DNA from: Anaerolinea sp.
Lineage (GTDB): Bacteria; Chloroflexota; Anaerolineae; Anaerolineales; Anaerolineaceae
Direction: 5' to 3'
Assembly: GCA_013824385.1 (NCBI GenBank)
Contig: PNNU01000044.1
Coordinates: forward strand, 1 to 13,235
DNA length: 13,235 nucleotides
Shown here: one piece after another, positions 7,154 to 13,235 of the stretch
Numbering within the stretch: position 1 is the stretch's first letter
Layout of the letters: each line of letters starts with the position of its first letter
Position numbers and translations under genes: made by a program
The notes under the pieces: generated by a model
Told to the model about the DNA's origin: nothing
The model's input: only the letters and a program-made list of their open reading frames with translations
Database searches by the model: none

Positions 7154-7182
7154 TTGATTTATTACTATAAAATTACTATAAT
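7154..7182 (+). promoter_or_regulatory. Sigma-A-type promoter of second sortase-like gene
   Basis: TTGATT (7154-7159), a 17-bp spacer and TATAAT (7177-7182) form a near-consensus housekeeping promoter, 20 bp before ATG 7203. The -10 lies within TTACTATAAT, shared with the promoter of copy 1. Confidence 0.75.
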
Positions 7183-7202
7183 ATAACTAATAAATTAGAG
7201 TT

Positions 7203-7808
7203 ATGGACAAAAAGATGAAAAAACTTTCCCTGAAATACAAATTCCTTTCCTTCTTCGTGGCGCTGATCATTGTCTTCGGCATTCTACCCGCTACTCCGGT
7301 ACAGGCTGCTACCAGCACTGCCTCTTTGGAAACTTTCGCGGCTTCATTAAAAAAATCTGACTCCTCTCAATTGGTTGGGGTTTTTGTTAAGAACGTGTTG
7401 GCAGTCAAAGTAGTTCAACAATCGTCTGCCACTTACGTATCCACCAGTTCAGGAACTGTCACACTATTCGGAATGGCCAGTCAATTTGGGTCCATTGGTT
7501 TATTAGCTCACAACTACCTGTCAGGCGCCAGTTTTTCTAAAATGGGATCCGGCACTGAGATCGTTTTGGTTTATGGCGATGGCAGCACTAAAAAATACCA
7601 AGTATCCGCTGTAAAGAAATACCAGGCGCTCAGCCCAACCGACCCTTATTCAAATTTTGTAAACGTTGACAATCCAGATGCCACCCTTTCAAGTACTGAT
7701 GTCTTTAACGAAACATATGGTTCCGGCGCCCTTGTATTACAAACTTGTATCAGCAAAAATGGTAATTCATCATGGGGAAGGCTCTTCATCATTGCCTCCC
7801 CTGCCTGA
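7203..7808 (+). CDS. Secreted sortase-fold protein, copy 2
   Basis: This 201-residue paralog of the preceding gene has a signal peptide: a Lys-rich start, a hydrophobic stretch at about 13-33, and cleavage near PVQAA. The putative catalytic set is conserved: His in GLLAHNYLSG, Cys in LVLQTCISKNG, Arg in WGRLFIIAS. By hand alignment of the mature parts about 100 of 161 positions match copy 1, with no gaps needed. Identity is highest around the His and Cys/Arg blocks, which argues for selection on the active site. ATG 7203 has only a weak ribosome-binding site, and an ATG at 7215 is an alternative start. Own promoter and own terminator suggest independent expression. The substrate is unknown, and an exported sortase-like thiol enzyme or inhibitor are both possible. 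Confidence 0.74.
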   Translation: MDKKMKKLSLKYKFLSFFVALIIVFGILPATPVQAATSTASLETFAASLKKSDSSQLVGVFVKNVLAVKVVQQSSATYVSTSSGTVTLFGMASQFGSIGLLAHNYLSGASFSKMGSGTEIVLVYGDGSTKKYQVSAVKKYQALSPTDPYSNFVNVDNPDATLSSTDVFNETYGSGALVLQTCISKNGNSSWGRLFIIASPA

Positions 7809-7834
7809 TAATTCTCCTTTTCTCTGCAAGCTTC

Positions 7835-7878
7835 ATAAAACACAAGAACAGCCCTCATAAGCTGTTCTTGTGTTTTAT
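7835..7878. terminator. Strong 18-bp hairpin, probably bidirectional
   Basis: ATAAAACACAAGAACAGC (7835-7852) pairs perfectly with 7861-7878 across an eight-base loop. The stem ends in A-rich and T-rich flanks, so it can terminate in both directions. Its right arm overlaps TATAAT (7876-7881), a possible -10 for the flavin reductase gene. Confidence 0.8.
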
Positions 7879-7911
7879 AATCAATGAAACATCACATACA
7901 GGGAGAAAGCC

Positions 7912-8442
7912 ATGAACATCCAAACCATTGACCCTAAAGATTTTTCTGTCAGAATTCATACACTTTGGGACAAAGGCTGGTTTCTGTTATCAGCCGGCAA
8001 CTATGCAGAAGGTAAATTCAATAGTATGACCATTTCGTGGGGGTGGATGGGAAATATCTGGAATAAGCCGGTAGTTCAGGTGTTGGTCAGACCTACTCGT
8101 TATACCTTCGAATTCATGGAATCGAACCCGGATTTCACCGTATGTGCTTTCCCCGATGAATACCGCAAAGCCTTGAACCTGCTGGGTGCCAAATCAGGAC
8201 GCGATGGTGATAAGATCAAGGAATCTGGTCTCACCCCCTGCCGAAGTTCTCAGGTAACTGCTCCTTCTTATATTGAATCCAACCTGGTAATTGAATGCCG
8301 AAAAATCTACACAGATGTTATCAAACCACAAAACTTTATCGAAAAATCGATTGATAAGCATTACAACTTGGGAGATTATCACAAAATCTATTATGGTGAG
8401 ATTGTCACCCTTCGAGGGGACCCAAGCCTTTATTCAAATTAA
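7912..8442 (+). CDS. Flavin reductase-like (DIM6/NTAB) FMN-binding protein
   Basis: This 176-residue protein has the split-barrel flavin reductase signature near the N-terminus: GWFLLSAGNYAEGKFNSMTISWGWMGNIWNKPVV, in which NSMTISWG is the flavin-phosphate contact region. VLVRPTRYTFEFMESNPDFTVCAFP follows. The family binds FMN and either supplies reduced flavin to a monooxygenase or acts as a flavin-binding oxidoreductase. The electron donor and partner are not evident, and no monooxygenase is adjacent. GGGAGAAAGCC before ATG 7912 is a suitable ribosome-binding site. The gene is bracketed by hairpin terminators on both sides, so it is probably monocistronic. Confidence 0.85.
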   Translation: MNIQTIDPKDFSVRIHTLWDKGWFLLSAGNYAEGKFNSMTISWGWMGNIWNKPVVQVLVRPTRYTFEFMESNPDFTVCAFPDEYRKALNLLGAKSGRDGDKIKESGLTPCRSSQVTAPSYIESNLVIECRKIYTDVIKPQNFIEKSIDKHYNLGDYHKIYYGEIVTLRGDPSLYSN

Positions 8443-8446
8443 ATAA

Positions 8447-8486
8447 AAAATGGATGGCTTGAGACGTTAGCCATCCATTTTGTTTT
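8447..8486. terminator. Bidirectional terminator between convergent genes
   Basis: AAAATGGATGGCT (8447-8459) pairs with AGCCATCCATTTT (8469-8481) over a nine-base loop. It is followed by GTTTT on the plus strand, and by TTATTT from the A-rich left flank on the minus strand. It serves the flavin reductase gene and the convergent HD-GYP gene. Confidence 0.82.
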
Positions 8487-8538
8487 CCCCCTGCAGCGAA
8501 GTTATGAAATTGCCCTTTTGAGGCAGGTTTCGAAATAA

Positions 8539-9657
8539 TCAATCCCTAAAATCTTGCTCTGCAAATAAGCTGATAAAAGTTCTCACTACTTCAGGGTCAT
8601 ACATTTTTCCTGAATTATTCTCAAGTTCAGAAATTGCTTCTACATGAGTACGAGGTGCCTTATAAACACGCCCCTCTGTCATCGCCGAATACGAATCCAC
8701 GACGGCAATGATCTTTGCGCCCATGGGAATCTGATCACCTTTAAGCCCCCGAGGATATCCTTTTCCATCGACTCTTTCGTGATGTGAAAGGATGATCGAA
8801 GCGATATTTTCAAGACCGCTTAATCCTTTAACAATATGGGCACCCACTTCGGAGTGAGATTTCATCACTTCCCATTCACGCGTTGTGAGCGGCCCTGGTT
8901 TATGTAAAATAGAATCTTCTATACCTATCTTTCCAATGTCATGCAGCAAAGCTGCCCAACAAAGCTCGCGAGTTTCTTGCGCTGAACATTTGAATTGCTT
9001 TGCGATTTTTTCTGAATATGAAGCCAGGCGTTTACTGTGTGCGCCGCTGTATGGATCTCTTGTCTCCAATGTTTTTGAGAGTGCGAGCACAATTTCTATA
9101 GATGAATTCTCAATTTGTTCATTGAGTTGTTTGCGGTGTACGGCGTTACCCAGTTGATCTGCGATTAAATCCACCATGTAGAAACTATCCAATGGAAATG
9201 CGTCAATTTCAGAGGAATTCGTCTTTGCCAACACAAGTATGCCAACTTGAGACTGTTCCACTTGCAAGGGGATAATCCAATGACAATCCCTGATTTTTAA
9301 GCCTAGAAAATCTCTAGCCTTGCTATCCAAAACTTGCTCCATTGAAGATGGCCTCTGCGCCTCAAGTGAAGAAGATACCAATTGAAAAACTTTTTCAACC
9401 GCCGCAATAGATTCTTGACGTTTGTCTTTCAAATGGTATTGTCCATCAGAAGCCAAAATGAAGATACGGCAATAATCAACATGCAGAAAATCACGAACAT
9501 AAACCGTTGCTCTATCAATCAATGCTTCAATGGTATCAATGCCAACCAAAAAATGACTCAGCCTTGACAGACCGGTCAATTTTTCGGTTGTTCTGGTGAC
9601 AGCACCAGAACCCCTCGTTTTATAAGGATAGCTGTAGTTTTCGATGTAATGCGTCAT
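8539..9657 (-). CDS. GAF domain-containing HD-GYP phosphodiesterase
   Basis: This 372-residue soluble protein has a GAF-like sensor at about residues 35-175, from ALIDRATVYVRDFLHVDYCRIFIL to GILVLAKTN. A linking helix leads to an HD-GYP domain (about 185-365). Metal-binding and signature elements are present: His207 in SGAHSKR, His239-Asp240 in LLHDIGKIG, His268, HHERVDGKGYPRGL (292-305), and Asp321. The usual DxYDAMT is DSYSAMT here, with the ligand Asp kept and the second Asp replaced by Ser. HD-GYP enzymes hydrolyse cyclic di-GMP to GMP or pGpG, so turnover is expected, under control of whatever the GAF domain senses. It is 61 bp downstream of the NHLP-like gene on the same strand and probably in the same operon. 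Confidence 0.92.
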   Translation of the reverse strand: MTHYIENYSYPYKTRGSGAVTRTTEKLTGLSRLSHFLVGIDTIEALIDRATVYVRDFLHVDYCRIFILASDGQYHLKDKRQESIAAVEKVFQLVSSSLEAQRPSSMEQVLDSKARDFLGLKIRDCHWIIPLQVEQSQVGILVLAKTNSSEIDAFPLDSFYMVDLIADQLGNAVHRKQLNEQIENSSIEIVLALSKTLETRDPYSGAHSKRLASYSEKIAKQFKCSAQETRELCWAALLHDIGKIGIEDSILHKPGPLTTREWEVMKSHSEVGAHIVKGLSGLENIASIILSHHERVDGKGYPRGLKGDQIPMGAKIIAVVDSYSAMTEGRVYKAPRTHVEAISELENNSGKMYDPEVVRTFISLFAEQDFRD

Positions 9658-9718
9658 GTGTACAACCCTGGCAATTAACCATTATTGACGTTTCCAGTTT
9701 TCTGGTAAATCTGATAAA

Positions 9719-10009
9719 TCAATCAGCTGCTAGTAAACCCATATTGGATCGAGGTGAGCAACCATTCATCTGGCGGGCAAATTCTGCCAGTGAAGTGGCT
9801 TTGATAGCAGAAATACGTTCAGATTCTTCAGATTCCAGATTGAAAGCTTCTCCACCATAACCACTTTTGAGTGCCAGGCTTGGATTGGAAAGCAGTAATT
9901 TTCGAAATCTTTCATTTACTACGGCAGCAGTCATAATTCGGCTGTATTCGCGTTCGTTATCAATGGTTTCTTCTGACCGTTCCAAATAATCGATAAAAAT
10001 GTTACTCAT
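9719..10009 (-). CDS. NHLP-like (nitrile hydratase leader-type) small protein
   Basis: This is a 96-residue protein. AAVVNERFRKLLLSNPSLALKSGYGG (28-53) fits the leader pattern of NHLP proteins (FR..LL.NP..AL), descended from the nitrile hydratase alpha chain. SEESERISAIKATSLAEFARQM (60-81) follows. The closest remembered group is the Chloroflexota 'Os1348' NHLP-clan proteins, but that is recall and not a search. If it is a RiPP precursor, the core would be the short tail after Gly83, with one Cys and three Ser/Arg-type residues (CSPRSNMGLLAAD). No modifying enzyme, protease or exporter is visible nearby, so a non-RiPP role is just as likely. AAGGAG seven bases before ATG 10009 supports the start, which overlaps the DUF5317 stop by eight bases. 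Confidence 0.65.
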   Translation of the reverse strand: MSNIFIDYLERSEETIDNEREYSRIMTAAVVNERFRKLLLSNPSLALKSGYGGEAFNLESEESERISAIKATSLAEFARQMNGCSPRSNMGLLAAD

Positions 10010-10592
10010 TAATAATCTCCTTCGTTTTGTGCTCTGATTTTCCGCCTAACATCCAAAGTAGTAAGATCACGCCTAAAGCAATAAAAATGTCACCCAAGCT
10101 AAATGCCACATTGAGGCCAAGAAAATGAGTAATGGTGAATCGGTCTGAAAGGAATTCCAGCCTGGTCATTTCTGGAGATAGAATGATGTCTTTTGAATAG
10201 CCAAAACGCTGTCCAATCATCCAGACGAAATCAGAACTGGGGTTCAATTTATTCACCGTTGCAAGGCTAATTGGCATGAAACCGCCGTTTAGAGCGATTA
10301 CCAAAAAGTTGAGCAAAAACCCAATGCTTATAGGCCAGAAACAAGGTTTTTGAATGTTAAGGATCGAAAAACCTAATAATATAATTAATGAACTTATTAG
10401 CAGGATCGCTACCAGATTGTTTGAAAGCAACTCGCGCGTTTTTGGAGCAAAAAAAGCAAAATATTGAGGAAGAAATGCCACCAATACCAATACCGGATAC
10501 CTTAAGTCAAACACCCGATACGTTCTTTTGCCAGCCCACGCTCTACATAAACCGGCGGTCAACCCTACCAGAACGGCTGCGACGAGAATCAT
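10002..10592 (-). CDS. DUF5317-type integral membrane protein
   Basis: This 196-residue protein has about five to six hydrophobic segments: the N-terminal VAAVLVGLTAGLC, the YPVLVLVAFLPQYFAFF region, NLVAILLISSLIILLGFSIL, FWPISIGFLLNFLVIALNGGFMPI, and the C-terminal FSLGDIFIALGVILLLWMLGG. The NGGFMPI motif and the FSLGD helix start are what I associate with DUF5317 proteins of Anaerolineae. No biochemical function is known to me. ATG 10592 starts eight bases after the stop of the small peptide gene, and the only SD-like sequence (GGTGG) is somewhat distant, so translation may depend on the upstream gene. The end overlaps the NHLP-like gene. Membrane topology and neighbours suggest an export, sensing or anchoring role, as inference only. 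Confidence 0.8.
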   Translation of the reverse strand: MILVAAVLVGLTAGLCRAWAGKRTYRVFDLRYPVLVLVAFLPQYFAFFAPKTRELLSNNLVAILLISSLIILLGFSILNIQKPCFWPISIGFLLNFLVIALNGGFMPISLATVNKLNPSSDFVWMIGQRFGYSKDIILSPEMTRLEFLSDRFTITHFLGLNVAFSLGDIFIALGVILLLWMLGGKSEHKTKEIINE

Positions 10593-10600
10593 GAAGAAAA

Positions 10601-10720
10601 TTATCCACCAATGGATCCTGTTGCTGTAGGAGCGCCAGCAGCGAGGACAAACAAGACGAGGGTGACAACGAACATAATGACACGGATATTCTTTGAGATT
10701 GAGAATGCAAATGTTTTCAT
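10601..10720 (-). CDS. Small hydrophobic peptide (39 residues), first gene of its operon
   Basis: ATG 10720 is chosen because AAAAAGGAGC precedes it at ideal spacing. A longer reading from TTG 10819 would run through the promoter and repeats. The peptide has a basic N-terminus (MKTFAFSISKNIR), one hydrophobic helix (VIMFVVTLVLFVLAAGA, 14-30), and a small-residue tail (PTATGSIGG). It could be a single-pass membrane peptide, or an exported one cleaved within AAGA to release a short tail. It begins a tight series with the DUF5317 membrane protein and the NHLP-like protein. It sits directly downstream of the TPR/BTAD regulator gene, which makes a signalling or regulatory peptide a fair hypothesis. 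I recognise no family. Confidence 0.75.
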   Translation of the reverse strand: MKTFAFSISKNIRVIMFVVTLVLFVLAAGAPTATGSIGG

Positions 10721-10762
10721 AATTAGCTCCTTTTTAGCTGTTTGAATTGAAACTGTTACAAC

Positions 10763-10771
10763 ATTATTACA
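10763..10771 (-). promoter_or_regulatory. Extended -10 promoter of the small-peptide operon
   Basis: On the minus strand TGTAATAAT (10771-10763) matches TGn plus a five-of-six -10 (AATAAT). No consensus -35 lies 17 bp upstream. That position is occupied by the 12-bp repeats, as expected of an activator-dependent promoter. The leader would be about 36 bases long and contains the AAGGAGC ribosome-binding site. Confidence 0.6.
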
Positions 10772-10776
10772 ATAAC

Positions 10777-10812
10777 CAGGCTTCAAAACAGGCTTCAAAA
10801 CAGGCTTCAAAA
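10777..10812. repeat. Three perfect 12-bp direct repeats upstream of the small-peptide operon
   Basis: CAGGCTTCAAAA occurs at 10777-10788, 10789-10800 and 10801-10812 without gaps. On the transcribed strand it reads TTTTGAAGCCTG three times. The last copy ends eight bases before the -10 element, in the -35 zone. It is a candidate binding array for an activator, with the neighbouring BTAD regulator the obvious suspect (inference). Confidence 0.9.
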
Positions 10813-10836
10813 TAGCCAATATTTAACAGAAATTAC

Positions 10837-10865
10837 AAAAATATCGGCGGCTAATGCCACCGATA
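10837..10865 (-). terminator. Intrinsic terminator of the MalT/BTAD regulator gene
   Basis: Read on the minus strand, a 10-bp stem (10865-10856 with 10851-10842, one G-T wobble) with a four-base loop is followed by TTTTT (10841-10837). It lies 33 bp after the regulator stop and isolates the small-peptide operon as its own transcript. Confidence 0.82.
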
Positions 10866-10897
10866 CCTTGTGCGTAATTAAAATAATTCCGAGAAAG

Positions 10898-13235
10898 TTA
10901 TTGCATGAGTTCTTTATACAACATTGTGGTTTGTGGGGATGGCTCTAAATCCAACTCTTTCAATAATGCTGCACTACATTTGTCATAATACCGTGAAACT
11001 GAAGCTCTATCCCCCAATGCTGAAAAAGCCTTCATGCCTGCCCGATAAGCTTCTTCAAAACACGAATCTTCTTCAACAGCCCGATTTACATAGTGAATAG
11101 CCGCCTGGTATTGCCCTGCTTTCAATAATAAGTCAATCAAATTGATGATGCTGGCGATAAAAAACCGATGATATTGTTCTCTTTGAACAATAGCCCACTC
11201 ATAATCCATTTTTGGCAAATATTCTCCACGATATTGGTTGATTGCTTGAATGTAATGATGGATTTTTCCATCAGGATCAGTGGTTTTTTCAGCAATAGCC
11301 AACTCTTGAGTAAAATCTTCGGTGTCATAGTAGTATTCAAGGGTGCGGTTAAAACGATAGTAATCATCAATAAAACTGATGCTTTCGCTTCCAAGAGCAT
11401 GTCTTAGTCTGTAAATGGAATTCTTAAATCGCACACGAAGGGCTTCAATTGTGGAATCCGGCCAAAAGGCCTCGCCAATTTCTTCTTTGGTAACCCCATC
11501 AGGATGTTGAAGTATAAAAAAGAAAAGATCACGAACCATCTGAGTTTTCCACTCTGATAGTGCTACATTATGATCACCTATCTTGACCTGGCATTTTCCA
11601 AAAGAACGGATTAAAACCTTTGGGGTGGTAAATTGAACTGTCTCTGAATGCCGCCTTATATTTTTTCGTAAAGGAATCAAAGTCGATTCAATACCACGTA
11701 ATTCTTGAATAAAGCCAATTACTTCGCTTGAACAATCTTCTGTTTTTGCAAAATCCTCAAGCAATTCAATGGTCTCAAAGCCAATTCGCAAAATAGTGGG
11801 CGTGTCTCTTTCATTAAAACTGGAATTTATAAATGTGACAAACGATTGCTGGGAATCCACGGATTTATGGGTCAGGAGATTCATGACGGCTAAATAGTAT
11901 TGTGTACGAAGTTCCTCGAGATGAAACCCCTCAATTGAAAAGTATTCCAACACCTCATTTAGGGAGGTGTTCAGCTTTTCAAATTTCTTTTGAAGCAAAT
12001 CAAGCACACAAAACTCCAAGCGGCACAGAAATATCTCGTATTTTGATCCGCCTTTTTGAGCTATTTCGAGTGCTTTATTGTTGCTTTGCTCTGATGCAGT
12101 CAAATCACCGGTTAAGCGTGCCAAAGTAGCATCTGATAAAGAGAGAAAAACTTGTAAAGCATGATCATTTACTGATTCTGAAGCTTCTCGCGCCATTTCG
12201 TATGCTTTACGCGCTTCTGGAAGAGCACGAATATCACGAAAAAGATCACCCAAACTTGTCAGAGAAAAACCTTCCAACCTTGGATTCATCGCCAGGCGAG
12301 CGTGTGTAATGGCTTTTTCAAAAGAAATGGCCGCCTGTTCATACTTGCCACGTAAATGCTGTACGACACCAATATTATTTAACAGATTGGTTTGCCATAA
12401 TGAATTATGGGTTGCTTGCCAAAAGGAAAGAGATTTTTTATATGCGCTGTCTGCTTCATCAAATTCACCCAGCGCAAGATGAAGGGCACCAAGATCAAGC
12501 AAGACTTTTGCTGCATCCAACTCCTCTCCAAGTTGATTGTATTTTTCCAACGATGTTGTGAGAGATGTCAATGCCATTTTTAATTCTCCCGATTGGTAAA
12601 ACGACAAACCAATCGAACGCAAAGCTTCGGCATTAAGTTTCATTAATTTCGGATCATTTTTACTCATGGATATCGCTTCTTTGGCATCGTTTAAAGCTAA
12701 GTTGTAATGTCCAAAAGCACGATTTACCCAGCTTCTACGAATCAGAGTTGCAGTTAATGCTTCGACATTATGGTTCTCACGAAGTCCTTGAATGGCCTTA
12801 TCCATAATCACCAGGCTATTTTTGCTATCTCCACGCAGTACTGCAATTGACCCTTTTATAGATAAAAACTCAGGTTGTTCGTCTCTCACTGCTGTTGGCA
12901 AATAACCAAGCCATGTAGAAAGTGTGGTTATTCGTCCACCCAATATCATGGATGGAGCCGCACGGAGAATCAGGTCAGCAATTTGCTCTGCGTTTCCAAT
13001 ACGTGAATAGATTTCAAAAGCCCGCTCCCACTCTTTGCGTTGTTCGTAGTATTTTGCCAGGCATGATTCAATCTGGCGGCTTTCTTCGGGTCTTTCAGAT
13101 CGCATGCTGTTTTGCAAAAAATCCCGAAAGAGGTGATGATAACGTAAATGTAAAGTTTCATCATCGACGGGTAGAACGAACAAGTTCTCTCGTAATAATA
13201 GTTCGATCCTCTCATGCCAGTTTTCAGCCTTAATT
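10898..13235 (-). CDS. MalT-like TPR regulator with C-terminal winged helix and BTAD domain, 5' end beyond window
   Basis: The frame is open to the right edge, giving at least 778 residues. TTG 13183 is only an internal codon, because upstream codons read ENWHERIELLLRENLF into it. The visible start, LLLRENLFVLPVDDETLHLRYHHLFRDFL, is the winged-helix stretch that follows the STAND ATPase in MalT/LuxR-LAL proteins, so a P-loop module should lie off-window. A long array of TPR-like helical repeats follows (for example LGALHLALGEFDEADSAYKKSL, NNIGVVQHLRGKYEQAAISFEKA). The C-terminus (about 11610-10900) has an OmpR-type winged helix (FFFILQHPDGVTKEEIGEAFWPD, RVRFKNSIYRLRHALG) and a BTAD domain ending SPQTTMLYKELM. 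It is probably a ligand- and ATP-dependent activator. The closest target is the small-peptide operon just downstream. Confidence 0.9.
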   Translation of the reverse strand, partial: IKAENWHERIELLLRENLFVLPVDDETLHLRYHHLFRDFLQNSMRSERPEESRQIESCLAKYYEQRKEWERAFEIYSRIGNAEQIADLILRAAPSMILGGRITTLSTWLGYLPTAVRDEQPEFLSIKGSIAVLRGDSKNSLVIMDKAIQGLRENHNVEALTATLIRRSWVNRAFGHYNLALNDAKEAISMSKNDPKLMKLNAEALRSIGLSFYQSGELKMALTSLTTSLEKYNQLGEELDAAKVLLDLGALHLALGEFDEADSAYKKSLSFWQATHNSLWQTNLLNNIGVVQHLRGKYEQAAISFEKAITHARLAMNPRLEGFSLTSLGDLFRDIRALPEARKAYEMAREASESVNDHALQVFLSLSDATLARLTGDLTASEQSNNKALEIAQKGGSKYEIFLCRLEFCVLDLLQKKFEKLNTSLNEVLEYFSIEGFHLEELRTQYYLAVMNLLTHKSVDSQQSFVTFINSSFNERDTPTILRIGFETIELLEDFAKTEDCSSEVIGFIQELRGIESTLIPLRKNIRRHSETVQFTTPKVLIRSFGKCQVKIGDHNVALSEWKTQMVRDLFFFILQHPDGVTKEEIGEAFWPDSTIEALRVRFKNSIYRLRHALGSESISFIDDYYRFNRTLEYYYDTEDFTQELAIAEKTTDPDGKIHHYIQAINQYRGEYLPKMDYEWAIVQREQYHRFFIASIINLIDLLLKAGQYQAAIHYVNRAVEEDSCFEEAYRAGMKAFSALGDRASVSRYYDKCSAALLKELDLEPSPQTTMLYKELMQ

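Noticed and set aside
7646..7860. Two frames of 64-70 residues over the end of the second sortase-like gene
   Set aside because: They run into the perfect terminator hairpin and overlap a well-supported gene. They are shadows.
9694..9705. CCAGTTTTCTGG hairpin between the NHLP-like and HD-GYP genes
   Set aside because: The four-base-pair stem is too short to act as a terminator.
10777..10812. Three short repeats as a CRISPR array
   Set aside because: Units are 12 bp and contiguous without spacers, and no cas gene is present.
10601..10819. 72-residue reading of the small peptide gene from TTG 10819, with a (KPVL)n N-terminus
   Set aside because: The KPVL repeats are only the 12-bp DNA repeats read in frame. 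The start lacks a ribosome-binding site and precedes the likely promoter, while ATG 10720 has an ideal one.
10898..13183. Regulator gene starting at TTG 13183
   Set aside because: The same frame continues upstream without a stop to the window edge, with family-typical residues, so the gene is 5'-truncated by the window.

Overview
The window fits a Gram-positive-like (monoderm) member of the Chloroflexota, most likely Anaerolineae. The signs are a MalT-like ATPase/TPR regulator ending in a BTAD domain, a DUF5317-type membrane protein, an NHLP-like small protein and sortase-fold secreted proteins. No rRNA, tRNA, CRISPR array, transposase or phage gene is visible. The assignment rests on family resemblance alone.

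Layout. (1) 1-1177, minus strand: two SAM-dependent methyltransferases overlapping by ATGA. The second runs off the left edge. (2) 1342-2175, minus: a protein with a Pro/Ala/Lys-rich tail, a faint DhaL/DAK2-like motif and duplicated Gly-rich segments. It is divergent from (3) 2282-5235, plus: PadR regulator, FecCD-type permease, ABC ATPase and THEP1-like NTPase, apparently an operon with two ATGA overlaps and no substrate-binding protein. (4) 5324-6130, plus: a patatin-like phospholipase. (5) 6358-7808, plus: two tandem secreted paralogs that carry sortase-like His, Cys and Arg motifs, each with a promoter and a terminator region. (6) 7912-8442, plus: a flavin reductase-like protein. (7) 8539-13235, minus: a partial MalT/BTAD regulator closed by a good terminator, then a separate unit of a 39-residue membrane or exported peptide, a DUF5317 membrane protein, an NHLP-like protein and a GAF/HD-GYP protein.

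How it may work together. Part 7 is the most intriguing. A TPR-containing activator with a SARP-like DNA-binding module lies just upstream of a small-peptide operon. The promoter of that operon carries three perfect 12-bp direct repeats ending 8 bp before an extended -10 element, which is geometry reminiscent of SARP-controlled promoters. A peptide-linked regulatory circuit with a c-di-GMP-type output is a reasonable but unproven reading. The PadR/ABC operon looks like a regulated metal-chelate or corrinoid uptake system that needs a binding protein from elsewhere.
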